This document shows, in pieces, positions 12,214 through 23,114 of a DNA stretch of 64,000 nucleotides; position 1 is the first letter of the stretch, and the number at the start of each line of letters is the position of its first letter. The notes below the pieces were generated by a model, which was given only the letters and a program-made list of their open reading frames with translations, was not told the DNA's origin and did not search any database. Source of the DNA: Mytilisepta virgata (Eukaryota > Mollusca > Bivalvia > Mytilida > Mytilidae); assembly GCA_028015205.1 (NCBI GenBank), contig CM051514.1:23638150-23702149 (forward strand), in the 5' to 3' direction. A program made the position numbers and the translations under genes.

Positions 12214-12789
12214 GTTAAAATAGATGTATTATCAAGGATGATATATGAGAAATACCATATCGACGAAAACGTATAATACAAAAAATAAAGACAGTGCAAA
12301 TGAGTAGTTTGGCAAACCCATCATCAATATTGAATTTATTGAATGTTTGTTTACATTGTTGTTATACACGGTCATGAATTATATTATATATAATCATTAA
12401 TATATATATGTAAACCATGTGTTGCATATTATTGATGATGTCATTCTATACATCACGAAAATTTAATGTATAATAAATAATTTGATTTGTTTTCCCTTTA
12501 TATTTTTGTTTAAGTTTTATTCTTATGGTGAATATTCAAGTACAGTACATATTCTCTTCGTCCCCAGTGGGACATAAGGCCACAACATCATTTATGTTGG
12601 TTTCTGTAATTACACGTAAATGTTTTTTTTTACGGGATGAGGTAATAAGCCTCGTGTGTCCAACGCTCAAACATGGAGAATTTTATCAGGGTTGCCTCCC
12701 TCTAGAACGATTGCCTGCCGCATCTGATGAATTAATTCTATCCAGGTTTTATATCAGAGTTTCCTTCTCCTTGATGAAGTACCTTCCAA
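12214..12789. other. Unassigned stretch
   Basis: Contains a 96-codon open frame (12525-12815) with no recognised domain. The interval 12640-12790 is less AT-rich than its flanks and adjoins a possible RT-family 3' tail, so it may be retroelement-derived, but I cannot show that. Confidence 0.35.
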
Positions 12790-12990
12790 GATTAAAGACC
12801 ATGTGCTTACTTTAAACTCATTTTCATTTTATTTTAGTTTTTATGTAGTCTTGTTCTGATTCCGTATTGTTTGCTACGTGTTTTTACTCCCTTTGTTTTT
12901 GCTATATTAGAGTTCTCACGAAATAGCGTTGTCTTTGAATTTTGGTCCTGTTTGCCTACTGTCTTTTATATTCCTTCGGTATTCTGTTTG
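12790..12990 (+). repeat. 3' tail fragment of the RT retroelement family
   Basis: The order of motifs resembles the untranslated tail of the RT copy at 23-24 kb and the fragment at 41.4 kb. It runs from a T-rich 'tagtttttatgtagtcttgtt' through 'tattagagttctcacg' (shared with 41525) to 'ttggtcctgt'. It has no coding sequence and decayed ends. Confidence 0.45.
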
Positions 12991-13189
12991 CAATATTTTA
13001 ATCTAAAATTAGTTTCCGAACTTAAGGTATCCGGACCAAAATAGACCATAGTCCCATTGAAAATGATTGAAAATTATAATTATTTTCTATAAAAACTTTT
13101 TCTTCCAGGATTTATGAGAGTTTCATTTTCCCTGAGGCATGCACATTTACGTCTGACCGATTGAAAAGTGAAAATATTAAAAGACTACA

Positions 13190-13497
13190 AACATGATAAA
13201 ACAATTCCTTTAAAGAATGCTTCCATTTATAACTTTCACTATCAACATACTAGGTATATTAATGTTCAAAAAAGGATAAAATGCGGGAAAAGTCCGTAAA
13301 CTCGAAATACTAGGAAAAAACAAAGCCATGAGAATGGAATAAAACAAACAAACGCCACATGTATAACTAATAATAATAATTAAAAAAAAACAAAAATAGA
13401 TCAAGACAGCACAGAAATAAAACATTAGCAATGTAAACTCCCACCAGGTTCTCCGGAAGGGTAGCATATCCTTCTCCGTTACCGACACCCGTCATAT
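13190..13497 (-). repeat. 3' tail fragment of the RT retroelement family
   Basis: On the minus strand this reads 'gctacccttccggagaacct' followed by a T-rich stretch containing TTCTGTGCTGTCTTGATC. The same order occurs at the 3' end of the RT copy at 23,940-24,010 (ACTCTTCCGGAGCACCTGAG, then a TTTTAG-rich tail). It is a 5'-truncated copy with only the last few codons and the 3' untranslated tail. Related fragments lie at 18.0-18.3 kb and 31.8-32.1 kb. Confidence 0.6.
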
Positions 13498-14097
13498 TGC
13501 CAATGAAGTGTCAAGTTTGGTGAGGTGTCAATTCCAGAAGAACGTGAAATCTAATTGAAAATGTCTAGTATCATACCTGAGATAGAAACTTCGTATCGGC
13601 CATTCAATTCGTGATGACGACCTTAAAACTTTTGAAATGATGAAATGAATAGAGAATGTCTGAGACGTTTATGTGACAACAATATCGCCCTGTCGATGAC
13701 TGAATTGTCAGGCTGTTCAAAAGTTTTTGCCCTTTGCTGTTTTTGTTAGGAGTGTTGTTTATGAAATGTTTCTAATTTATTGGTATATTATTGTGGACCT
13801 CATGGAACCATGTTATCGCTTTTATTATGCGTTTACAAATTTTCTCGTTAAACAAAAGAAGCTGTACTATTGAATATATAGTTTATTGAGTATATAGTTA
13901 TATAGATTTTTATATGAGATGTCGAAATGTGTAACATATGTTACACTCACTCCTTTACATTTATACAGATATACATGTACACATATATTGATCTTCCTAT
14001 AAAGTATTATTTGTTTAAAGTAATTAGCTGATTAATGCAAAAACATTATAAAAAAACTAAGAATGGTACGAAACAGCTCATACGACAATAGAAAACA
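13498..14097. other. AT-rich stretch, nothing recognised
   Basis: No gene or repeat could be supported, apart from the direct repeat copy CAAAAACATTATAAA at about 14038-14052, noted under the adjacent element. Confidence 0.45.
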
Positions 14098-14192
14098 AGG
14101 AAAATAAATGGAAATGGTAAGCTGTCAAAAGGGGCATAAAACGATTTAAATGTATAAAATACACAAGTCGAACTAAACCAAATATAAAATCG

Positions 14193-15137
14193 TTTGTTTT
14201 GTTTGTTTGTTTAGTTGGGGTTTAACGCCGTTTTCAGCACATTTGGCTATTTCGCGGCGGCCAGTTTTTATTGGTGGAGGAAGCCGGAGAACCACCGACC
14301 TTCGGTAGGAAAATTGGCAAACCTTGTCAATTATGATCGGAGTCGAACACACCCCGCCACAGGTGAGATTCGAACTCACAACCCCAGCGTTGACAGGCTA
14401 GTGATCATTAGTAGTCACAGGGTTCATACACATTTTGTACCACAAAATTCAAGAACATTTCAAAGACTTTAAAGGACCAATTTACAAATTTTCAAGGACC
14501 AGAAATCAACTGATATGGACAATTTAAATCCATATGGTTATGACCTATATGTAATTGTAAGAGAGCAAGCATTCTCTAGCCATACATCCGAGAATTTATA
14601 TTTCCCAGGCATGTCATCAACGTTCTTTCGAACTACGTTCTGTTTCGGTTTGCTCACTGTGACTAAAATTCATCGGCAAAATACATTTAATCGAGTAAAT
14701 GAAAGATGTTTTATTAGTTAAAGTTAATTTAAGTTATCAAAAAATCAATCTGGATCGTTTAATTACTAAAATTTTTACGCAAAGTCAGATTTATTTCTTG
14801 ACTGCATCACAGAAATTACTACGCACCGGTTTCACGGAAAAGTAGCTATTTTTATAAAAGGGAAAATACGCGAAACTTATATAAAGTCTTGACAAAAATA
14901 CCGATAAACGCGAGACCGAGTGATCTGAAAACGAATTAAAAACACTTTTATGACAGAAAATTTCACCAATTTTTTTTATTCTTCAAAAACACAGTTTTTC
15001 AAGGAGTTTCAAGGACCTCCTTTGAATTTCAAGTACTTTCAAGGCCTTAATTTCCAATTTTCAGTTTCAAGTACTTTCCAGGTTTTCAAGCACCAGTGCG
15101 AACCCTGTAGTCATGACGAACTACCTAGACCACCCGG
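14193..15137 (-). mobile_element. tRNA-derived SINE, interrupted by a MITE
   Basis: The SINE lies on the minus strand. Its 3' tail is at 14193-14230 (AAACCCCAACTAAACAAACA-type) and its central domain at 14230-14320 (TCCACCAATAAAAACTGGCC). The B box is at about 14363-14379 (GTGAGTTCGAATCTCAC on minus). The tRNA-like head continues beyond a later insertion to 15137, reading GGGTGGTCTAGGTAGTTCGT. It is flanked by a 10-bp target duplication TATAAAATCG at 14183-14192 and 15138-15147. The central motif resembles the conserved core of mollusc/metazoan SINE families (MetaSINE-like), but I cannot confirm the name. A truncated copy with the same 3' half is at 61960-62074. Confidence 0.8.
14418..15107. 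mobile_element. MITE inserted in the SINE, CAGGGTTC termini
   Basis: The element starts CAGGGTTC at 14418 and ends with its complement GAACCCTG at 15107. Both sides are flanked by TAGTCA (14412-14417 and 15108-15113), a 6-bp target duplication. Deleting the element plus one TAGTCA rejoins the tRNA-like head of the surrounding SINE, which fixes the order of insertion. Subterminal stretches on both sides are rich in 'ttcaagga', 'aaggacc' and 'ttcaag' motifs. The terminus resembles a widespread hAT-like MITE class, which usually makes 8-bp duplications, so the superfamily is uncertain. Open frames inside are not convincing. Confidence 0.65.
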
Positions 15138-15368
15138 TATAAAATCGAAAAAAAAAATCGTAAAAAAAAAACAATCAAACTAAAAAGTTAAAAGTTAAAA
15201 TTTTATATTTGGTTTTGTTCGACTTGTGTATTTTATACATTTAGGTCGTTTTATGCCCCTTTTGACAGCTCACCATTTCCATTTATTTTCTTTATTATCC
15301 AAAAACATTATAAATTTTTTAAGCAAGATTCCAATAACAAGCCCCGTAGGTAATAATTATAATTCTTT

Positions 15369-15560
15369 GATACCAATTTTGATGCACAAGATGTGCAAAT
15401 TTCATCGATTTACGACCCATCAGTTGTGCTCAATGCCTAAAATGTTGAAAACCAAAAAAAAAATAATAATAAAAAAGGTTTTAGAGCAAATTCCCAAATA
15501 CCAAATGACCACAAGGGGTGAAGCCAAAACCACCGAAGGACATAGATATGCACGAAGGAG
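15369..15560 (+). repeat. Dispersed repeat A, copy 2
   Basis: Starts 'ataccaattttgatgcacaa' followed by 'gatgtgcaaattt' and then 'aaaatgttgaaaaccaaaa'. The same order of motifs recurs at 33686-33845 (+) and, inverted, at 34560-34700. A short piece lies at about 19364 (+). The family is unnamed here. A frame of 145 codons that runs through it (15226-15663) has no recognised domain. Confidence 0.6.
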
Positions 15561-16386
15561 ATACTCCTTAGTTTTTACAAATTTACAATTTTGTAACAGC
15601 AATTTTGGGCTATTTGTCTTTTCCATGAAGGTATTTCGCAGTTGGTACGTTGTGCTGTGCTAAAAGGGAAATAACTCAGTATTAAACAATCTGCATTGTT
15701 CGGGACAAAGGTAAAAAAAAGCTAAATCAAACTATCACACTTGATACATCAAAATATTGACACAGTATTTATTTCTATAATTGATCCCACCCATCTGCTG
15801 GTGGAGTTAAGTTCCCATTATATTATTATTATATTATGTACCTACATAATTTGATTCTTGGGCACTACTGATGAAGATTTGTCAGAATATGCATATCTAA
15901 TAGACAAAATGATATTAGAGATTGTTTATCCAAATTCGTAATACTAATTAATAACTTATACATGTATTTTGTTTGGTGTTGATTGAAAAGCTAATTAAAG
16001 CTTGTAGGTAATTTTCTAATATTCTTTTCCTCAAACGCCACTTTTTGTTAGAATACCTAAATGACAGATCTTGGTGTATGAAAAACACACTGTATGCTTA
16101 AAAGGAAACAAGGCACTTTCAAACAATGGAAATGAAAGGAAATAGGGCAGAAATGTTCTCTAGACCGAATCCGAAAAGTACAAAGAGGTCTTATACAGGA
16201 TTGAATGCGGAACATTTATGCATTGTGTCAAGCTTTAGATCTTAATTGCTTCAAAATTAAAACAGATAATCAATTCAAACCATTAATATCTGAAATAAAA
16301 TTTTACTTCAAGGAACGTATCTGAAAGAAACATATAAAATTGATATTCCATGATAATGTTTGCCGACTTGGAAAATTATTACTACT
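15561..16386. other. AT-rich stretch, nothing recognised
   Basis: No gene or repeat could be supported. Confidence 0.5.
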
Positions 16387-17130
16387 ACGATGGTGGTATA
16401 ACGATAAATCAAAATGTTTATTCTCTCTATGATGGTGACACTGCAATAAATCAAAATGTGCTATCTCACTATGATGGTAAAAATGCGATAAATCAAAATA
16501 TTTTATCTCACGACGATGGTGATATTGTGATAAATCAAAGTGTACTATCTCACTATGATGGTGCCATTGCGATAAATCCAAATGTGTTATCTCACTATGA
16601 TGGTGAAATTACGATAAATCAAAATGTGTTTTATCTCACTATGATGATCATATTGCGATAAATCAAAATGTTTTATCTCACAACGATGGTAAGAGCAATA
16701 AATTAAAATGTGTTAGCTCACTATGATGGTGAAAATGCGATAACTCAAAATGTGTTATCTCACTATGATGGTGAAATTGCGATAAATCAAAATGTTTTAT
16801 CTCACAACGATGGTGAGAGCAATAAATCAAAATGTGTTAGCTCACTATGATGGTTATATTGCAATAAATCAAATGTGCTATCTCACTATGATAGTGACAT
16901 TGCGATAAATCAAAATATGTTATCTCACTATGATGGTGAAATTGCGATAAATTTCAAAATATAATTTCTCACTATGATGGTGACATTGCGATACATCAAA
17001 ATGTGTTGTCTCACTATCATGCTTATATTGCGATAAATCAAATGTGTTATCTTAATACGATGGTGATAGAGCAATGAATCAAAATGTGTTATCTCGCTCT
17101 GATGGTGATATTGCGATAGATCAAAATCTC
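16387..17130. repeat. 42-bp minisatellite, about 17-18 copies
   Basis: The unit is about 42 bp and contains GATAAATCAAAATGTGTTAT followed by CTCACTATGATGGTGA. Because 42 is a multiple of three, the first part stays open on both strands (16303-16581 minus, 16350-16661 plus). Those frames repeat a 14-residue unit (INQNVLSHYDGD-like) and are by-products. Copies after about 16640 carry small indels that break the frame, so there is no selection for coding. Confidence 0.9.
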
Positions 17131-18027
17131 ACAAACACAGTAAACTGAAAATAAATAAGCATATACCTGAAGCATAGGAATACGTTTTAGAAGAGTTATC
17201 TGAAACAAAGGTTTGAAAGCCCTTCTACAAGTTGACTTGAAAATGATTTAGGCTTTCGATGGACAACTTGGAGAACTATAGTGATGGAATTAAAGTCGAA
17301 ATTATACAATAGTAGAACTATCTCGCTTACACTTCTTTCTTGAAATTGTTTTAAATCGATAAGTTTTTTGTCATTTTGCCGTTTAAATCTTCTTTGCACA
17401 TTACTTTGCTGTTCGGCATTTACAATATATGTTTCTAATCTATTTTGCTTTAAGCTTTAGCAAAATGATATAATGTGTAAGGTACTTGAAATTGGTATTG
17501 AAAGATATGAGTTGTCTAAATTCTAAAACGCTTAGTACAGAAAGTTTGACTGGCAGAGGGATTTTTTTGTAAAAATACCTGTAAACTATTATTTTCTTTT
17601 GGTTGTTTTATTTGTAAAGGTTTTCTAACCTCTGCATATGTACATCTACAATGATATTTTAGGATCTTCTTTTTAAATATAAACCAAATCTTTTTCACTT
17701 TTACACATTTTCTTTTGATTTTTAAATGAAAAATATATAACATCAAATTTTCATTTCCGACCAGCTGTTCTTACGACAAAGCATTATATTTGACTAGATC
17801 ATTACCAATTTTTTTTAATTTTTATGAATGATTCTTGAATGAATTACGTAAATGACTTGTGAGTAAATTAAAATTTATGAAAAGAAATAATATTACTGAT
17901 ATTGAAATCAAAAAAGATAATTGAATTTTTAGAGTCCTCTATATTGTTAAACTTGTCAATAACAAATAATTCAAGTTCATGGTGAAGAAAATTCCTTTGC
18001 AAAAAGCACTTTAATCATACCATTTTT
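17131..18027. other. AT-rich stretch, nothing recognised
   Basis: Short open frames only (67 and 76 codons, minus strand), with no family resemblance. Confidence 0.5.
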
Positions 18028-18320
18028 CAGTGAAATAAGAGAGGTCCCTGGAACATATCGGCAAAAGGATACCGAAGCGATAAAGCAGTGGAAAAAGTCC
18101 GAAAATTCGAAATCTATGGAACAGAAAAAGTCAAGAGAATGAAAGCCACAATGATACATGTATAATCAAAAGAATAAAACACGTATAACAAACAAAACTA
18201 AAACAAGACAGCACAGAAACTAAAGCACTAGCAACGTGAACTACCATCAAAAACTGGGAGTGACATCAGGTGCTCCGGAAGGGTAAGCATGTCCTGCCCC
18301 GTTAACATGGACCATAATCG
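18028..18320 (-). repeat. 3' tail fragment of the RT retroelement family
   Basis: On minus it reads 'gcttacccttccggagcacc' and 'gatgtcactcccagtttttg', then GTTCACGTTGCTAGTGCTTT and TTCTGTGCTGTCTTGTTTTA, and ends in a T-rich tail. It follows the same order as the fragments at 13.2-13.5 and 31.8-32.1 kb and the 3' end of the RT copy at 23.9-24.1 kb. Only the tail survives. Confidence 0.65.
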
Positions 18321-18417
18321 AAAGAAAACAACAGAGCCCTGCAAAAACGTCATATTTTGTCGTGGGCAATTTGAAGATTTTTTTCAATGAATTTTTCCTA
18401 TTAGAATCGAAATATCG

Positions 18418-18560
18418 AAATACTTCATGGACGCCTGTGATCTGTGGTCCATTTTACCATGCAGGGATGGCCATATTCTACGCTCAGGGTAAAATTTCGA
18501 CAGAAATATGGCACACCCGTGGTAAAATCTCCAACAAACCACGGGCGTCCATGAATTATT
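18418..18560. repeat. Foldback MITE-like hairpin
   Basis: Left TTCATGGACGCCTGTGATCT (from 18423) pairs with the complement of 'ccacgggcgtccatgaa' on the right. Further pairing involves ATTTTACC and the 'ccatattctacgc' and 'agaaatatggcac' segments. A 69-codon open frame across it (18362-18571) is a by-product. Confidence 0.7.
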
Positions 18561-19092
18561 TCTTAATATGAAGACAAGAGGTAGGGTGGGAAATGAATTA
18601 AATCTGATAAACGTTACAGTGAAAAATCATACACAAAAGTTTTGTGAATTCTAGGTTTTTTCAGATTTTGATTTAAAAACTCATCTTTTTAAAAATTTAC
18701 CAGGCAAATAATACCTCGTCGAGTTCTGTAAAATTCCTGGCGCTGGAAAATTAATAAAAGACTCTAGTTAATTGTATAGGAAACGTACAATGTTATATAC
18801 ATAACGTGGATTATATTGTAATCATTTTGTTAATTTGCAAAAGTACAGCGATGCACGTGACAATATAATTAAAATTTGAAAAGACCAAAATGAACAATAT
18901 GTAAAAATAATTGAAACGACATTGAAAAAAATATATAGTTCTGGATAAAAATTTGTGGCCAAATGCGCTTATCAGCTTTTGAAGCTTTCTTACGCAATTA
19001 TTTAAGGCACAGTGGTTTTGTTGGTATATTGTAAACCAATTATAATTTATTGTTTAACTTATTAACCACTTCCATGGTGTTTCCTTGATCCG
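18561..19092. other. AT-rich stretch, nothing recognised
   Basis: No gene, repeat or RNA signal could be supported. Confidence 0.5.
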
Positions 19093-19202
19093 AGGTTGTC
19101 TATTTCTTGTCGCACGTGACAAGCACGTGGCCTAATGCATTTGAGACTATCGATGTTTCCGAATGAACATTAGACAAACACGTGATTGACAATAGACAAC
19201 CG
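19093..19202. repeat. Small inverted-repeat element with CACGTG motifs
   Basis: GGTTGTCTATT at about 19093 pairs with AATAGACAACC at about 19191-19201. Inside are the sequences GCACGTGAC, GCACGTGGC and ACACGTGAT, three E-box-type CACGTG hexamers within about 70 bp. It is a MITE-sized hairpin. A regulatory role is possible but unsupported. Confidence 0.5.
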
Positions 19203-20186
19203 ACAACTAATGATTCAAAACCAGAAATGGTCCATTGTTTGACATTGAATGACAAATGACTACAACACACTTTCTCCTAGTTAGCTTAGAATAGTTGACG
19301 AACGTCTGACATGAACATCAGTTAAAAACAATGGCTGGCGGCAATGTTTTTTGTATTTCTTTGATACCAATTTTGATGCATAAGATGTTCACATTCTGAT
19401 TGCTCGTAGATGTCTTTGATTAATGTCTCTGAGTGCATCACAGCTCATCGATTGCTTATGAGTATTTCCCCGTTGAATCGATACAAATAATAACGTTTGA
19501 CATAAATGAGCAACATGGTGTGTGTTTTAAATAGAGGCAGAAACTGTTTACCCATCCTGACAATCTGTCTTCACATCCCTCCATACGTTTTTCGAGTAAA
19601 ATTCATGTTGCTAATCATTTTGTAGGGGTTTTGGGGTTTTTGTTGTTGTTTTCTGCTGTTTGTTTGATCTTACCCTTCCCCACCCAGGGTTTGTCTTTTT
19701 CTCTTGTTTTAAGATTATTGGTTGGCCCTTCTTTGAAGAATATCTAAAAGAAAATAAGAAGTATATGTCTCATTCACTATTCTTTACTTAAAAGGTTTAC
19801 GGTTTTGTTTCTTTCTACAAGTCCATGTTCACTACGTTTTGTCTGTCCTACATGTGTATACCGATGTCTCTATGTTTTCAATTCCATCAGCCATAGATGT
19901 ACGTCTCAAGAAATTTTGAAAATAAGATTTGCATATATCTATAAATGTAACATGCAACATATAATCGTTTGTTGTGATGTTATGTTTTTTACGTAAAAAC
20001 AATGAATGGTACATAAAACATGCAAAGTCTGCTCTTGTGGGAAATTTTAGGAATGAGATCATTCAAAATAAATTAATTTAAAAATACAATAACAGTCTTC
20101 TGGATATTTCAAAGAAATGTTTTAATATATTACCGGAAAAAAAGTTGCAATTAATGTTGGACATCCATGATACAGTTGAGACCAGT
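19203..20186. other. AT-rich stretch with a fragment of dispersed repeat A
   Basis: About 30 bp at 19364-19395 match the start of dispersed repeat A ('gataccaattttgatgcata'). The rest is unassigned. Confidence 0.45.
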
Positions 20187-20989
20187 CATAACCTCTCGTC
20201 CAAGTTTACTTGCAGAGCAGTCCTCGTCCACGACTGCTTTTTAGAACACCTCTGGTCAAGAATCAGAGCAGTCATGGTCCACGACTGCTTTTTAGAACAG
20301 CTCTGGTCAAGAATCAGAGCAGTCCAGGTCCACGACTGCTTTTGAGAACAGCTCTGGTCAAGTATTAGAGCAGTCCTGGTCCACGACTGCTTTTGCGACG
20401 ATATCGATACATTTCATCAATTGTTATACCATCATTATAGAACCCACAATAGGAGGCCATCCCTTTTATTATAATTAATTACTCAAGAAGAAAAGATCTT
20501 CAGTAAAAAAAAATAATAATAAAATTTTTAAAAAATAAAATAAAATAAAATTACAATTAAAAAAAACAATAACAAAATTAACATTTAAATTTTTTTTAAA
20601 TTAAATAAAAAAAATGAATTAAAATTAAAAAAAAAAAGAGAATTACAAAAAATCTTTAAATTTAAACAAAAAAATTAAAAAAAAACAAAACAAAATGTCA
20701 AGTCAGTGATACGATCCGTACCATGAATGAGTGGGTAACATGATCAATACTATAACAATGTTATAGAAAGTTGTTCTAGACCATGACAGGTTAGAGCTGT
20801 TCTAGACCATGACAGGTTAGAGCTGTTCTTGACCATGACAGCTTAGAGCAGTCAGAATCGGTCAGGATTCTGTTCTAGAGCAGTCAGGATTCTATTCTAG
20901 AGAAGTTCTAAAGCAGTCAGCAGAACTGCTCTAAATTAACTTAGAGCAGTCAGTAGAACTGTTCTATGTTAACTTGGTGAGAGGTTATG
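20187..20989. mobile_element. Foldback element with internal tandem arrays
   Basis: The left end CATAACCTCTCGTCCAAGTT (20187-20206) pairs with the right end AACTTGGTGAGAGGTTATG (20971-20989). Inside the left half (about 20214-20395) are four copies of a ~51-bp unit containing GGTCCACGACTGCTTTT and AGAACAGCTCTGGTCAAGAA. Inside the right half (about 20766-20850) are three copies of a ~26-bp unit with TTCTAGACCATGACAGG. These are followed by irregular 'gagcagtcag' motifs. An A-rich, nearly G/C-free spacer lies at 20460-20700. No coding capacity. Confidence 0.65.
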
Positions 20990-21449
20990 TCTGCACCTAA
21001 CTGTAGTTGGTATCATCGAATTTTTTATCTGTGTTATTGATACGTTTACAACTTTGTTGGCAAATAAATAAAGTAAAATAAAGATATCGTGTGTACATGA
21101 TACGGTATAAGTTGTACAAGAAACTGAACAACAGATCCTATTACAATGTACCCTGCAAGTCCAACAACAATCAATCAATGCAGTCTAAATCATCCTTTAT
21201 ACATGGAATAACATTGGGATGCTTGTATATATCTAAATTAGGTTCGATCGTCGTCTTAAATAGATGTGTGACAGAAATATTAAAACAACAGAAGGCACCA
21301 TAAAACTGATAACAGCAAAGGTCAAGAATTAATAAGTAATCAACAACATCCACTCTATGGCATTGTTGGTTGTAACGTTGGATGGCACGTGCAAAGCGTC
21401 ACTTCCGGATTTTAAAAAATCTTTATTTTACTGAACTTTTTACACTAAC
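20990..21449. other. Unassigned stretch
   Basis: Short open frames on both strands (60-70 codons) overlap one another and have no recognised domain. Confidence 0.45.
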
Positions 21450-21592
21450 ATTAGAATGGAGATAACAGTATTGTTTAATGGTTGCAAATATCCGTTTACT
21501 GACTCCACTTACTCGTCGGCATAAAATCCACAATTGATGTCGGCAAATATTAAAATACAATACAGTTATCTCCTAATTCGACATACCACCAA
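21450..21592. repeat. MITE-like hairpin
   Basis: The left arm 'gaatggagataacagtattg' pairs with the right arm 'caatacagttatctcctaattc', and 'gcaaatat' pairs with 'atatt' motifs further in. The hairpin is imperfect, about 140 bp long and non-coding. Confidence 0.6.
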
Positions 21593-21689
21593 AGTGAAAG
21601 AACATGAAAGTGTACAAAGCACAAACATAAAATCAGCAGGATAGTCTGATTTCGTACAGACATTTAGCAGTAAAGGAGGTAAACAGGTT

Positions 21690-21890
21690 GTATGGGAACC
21701 AAAACTTGCCCATTGTCTATCCTAGCTGACCCTCTGGTATATAAGCCAGTTCCGTATGATTACCAACCAGGGGACCGCTAACTATAAATAATATAAAGTG
21801 GCAGGACAGCACATAAAGTCAAACTGTGCTCTTTTTCACTGTAAAAGTAGCAAATTATAAGACTCCCATAGCTGCTGTTTGAAAGCCAAG
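21690..21890. repeat. Dispersed repeat B fragment
   Basis: The order of motifs ('tgcccattgtctatcctagctgacc', a 'cagggga' box, 'aaactgtgctct' plus 'cactgtaaaagtag', and 'gctgtttgaa') is shared with 38085-38260 ('cccttatctattctgacc', 'caggggcc', 'aagctgtgctcgtg', 'acagtagttcag', 'gctgttgaac'). It is a diverged copy of an unnamed family. Confidence 0.45.
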
Positions 21891-22389
21891 TCTCATTAGT
21901 AATTAAATAAGCTTACATATTTGTGACATTACAAATGTAAAAACAATACACCTATTAGTAAAGAATTTTGTATCGGTTACTTATTTTAATTGATTTTCAA
22001 AAATAATTTTGGAAATTTATATGAATTTTTCTATATAAGTTTAATAAGTCACCAAAATCAGTTTAGACATTGTGAGTGTTCAGTAGGTGATATCTTGTGC
22101 TATATATAACACAAAATCCTAAATATAACATCGTTATCATTGGTTTGACAAGAATTTCATTAACAAAAAGAGGAAGAGGAATGTCAGGGGAAAAACAACC
22201 AACGTGATAGTGAATCATAATACTAGTTTAAGACGTTCGTGCCTCTGCTTAAATTCAGAGTAAATCTTATTGAATTTTACTATTAATAATACAAATATTT
22301 ATTTGATCTTCATAAACTTTGCCTAATGTAGCGTTTCAGTTTCCGTACAAAGAGTTTACTACATACTTATTACGAAAACCTTCAAATCT

Positions 22390-22755
22390 AGTTAACCCAC
22401 GTTATGTCGAATTCTCCGGATTGCTTCAAAGTAAACAGTTGGTCCCATCGTAAATAGATCGTAAATATATATTATGCAATATTACTCCTGCTAAATCGAA
22501 ATTCATTATATCTCAAAGCAAAACTTTTGTCCCAAGAAAATACTTTCTACTATATTTACCCCTGAAAACACCATAGTTCTGATATTTCAGTGTACACAGC
22601 TGGTTTTAAGATTATTACTTTGCAACATGTACTTCTGACAACGCAAAATCCTCATATCTCAAACCACGTGGTCCCATGATTATTCTTTGCACTGTTTTCT
22701 CCTGACAATTCAAAATTCCTAATAATAGTAGATCACAAAGTAAACAGTTGAATAT
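22390..22755. repeat. Diverged tandem repeat, unit roughly 90 bp
   Basis: About four degenerate units. Each has an 'aattc..tatatctcaaag' part and an 'aaacagttggtccca' part (near 22404, 22495, 22640 and 22708). Decay is heavy, so unit borders are approximate. Confidence 0.5.
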
Positions 22756-23095
22756 AGTATTAAAATCAACAATATTTTTTAAACAAATTAATGAAAACTT
22801 ATCAATTTTAATATCAATTTTTCGTCTTTTTTACCTTGGCTTTTTTATGTTTGTTTTAGGTTAGAGGGTATACGATATGAACATTATTTCTAGGGATTCA
22901 TGTTTAAAATTTGTTAAGTTAATTAAGTTTTTCTCTCCTTTGTGAAAAGGGGGAGACATCTTTGTCCGGCTAACGGAAGAAATTTTACAGGAAAAGTTAC
23001 ATATGTCGCAAATGTCCATATGTTTGCGCTTGAGTTCTGTAAATTGGCGCAAATGTCAATTGCTGTCCCAAGAAGAGAATACAAATCAACACAAA
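22756..23095. other. Left flank of the RT insertion
   Basis: A plus-strand open frame begins at 22942 and runs into the RT fragment. Its first 55 or so codons have no resemblance to RT. They lie upstream of the repeat that appears to mark the insertion point, so I regard them as chance read-through. Confidence 0.45.
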
Positions 23096-23114
23096 ATCAA
23101 CAGAGGCAGGATAG
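23096..23114. repeat. Left copy of a 19-nt repeat flanking the RT fragment
   Basis: ATCAACAGAGGCAGGATAG here is identical to 24135-24153, immediately after the RT element. The RT-like translation begins directly after it. This is best explained as a target-site duplication. The right copy is also the first part of the 39-bp minisatellite unit. Confidence 0.65.

Larger units (their letters stand above)
14098..15292. mobile_element. Outer inverted-repeat element, split by later insertions
   Basis: Left arm 14098-14187 and right arm about 15199-15292 are reverse complements over about 90 bp with few mismatches. Landmarks are 'gctgtcaaaaggggcataaa' on the left and 'ttatgccccttttgacagct' on the right. 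The interior is occupied by a SINE that itself contains another element, so the original core is only about 15148-15198. A 15-nt direct repeat CAAAAACATTATAAA occurs just outside both ends (about 14038 and 15300). It could be a target duplication of a slightly larger unit, or chance in AT-rich DNA. No transposase remains. Confidence 0.75.

Noticed and set aside
22942..23114. N-terminal extension of the RT protein
   Set aside because: The first ~55 codons have no RT resemblance and end at the 19-nt repeat that brackets the insertion, so read-through from flanking DNA is the simpler explanation.
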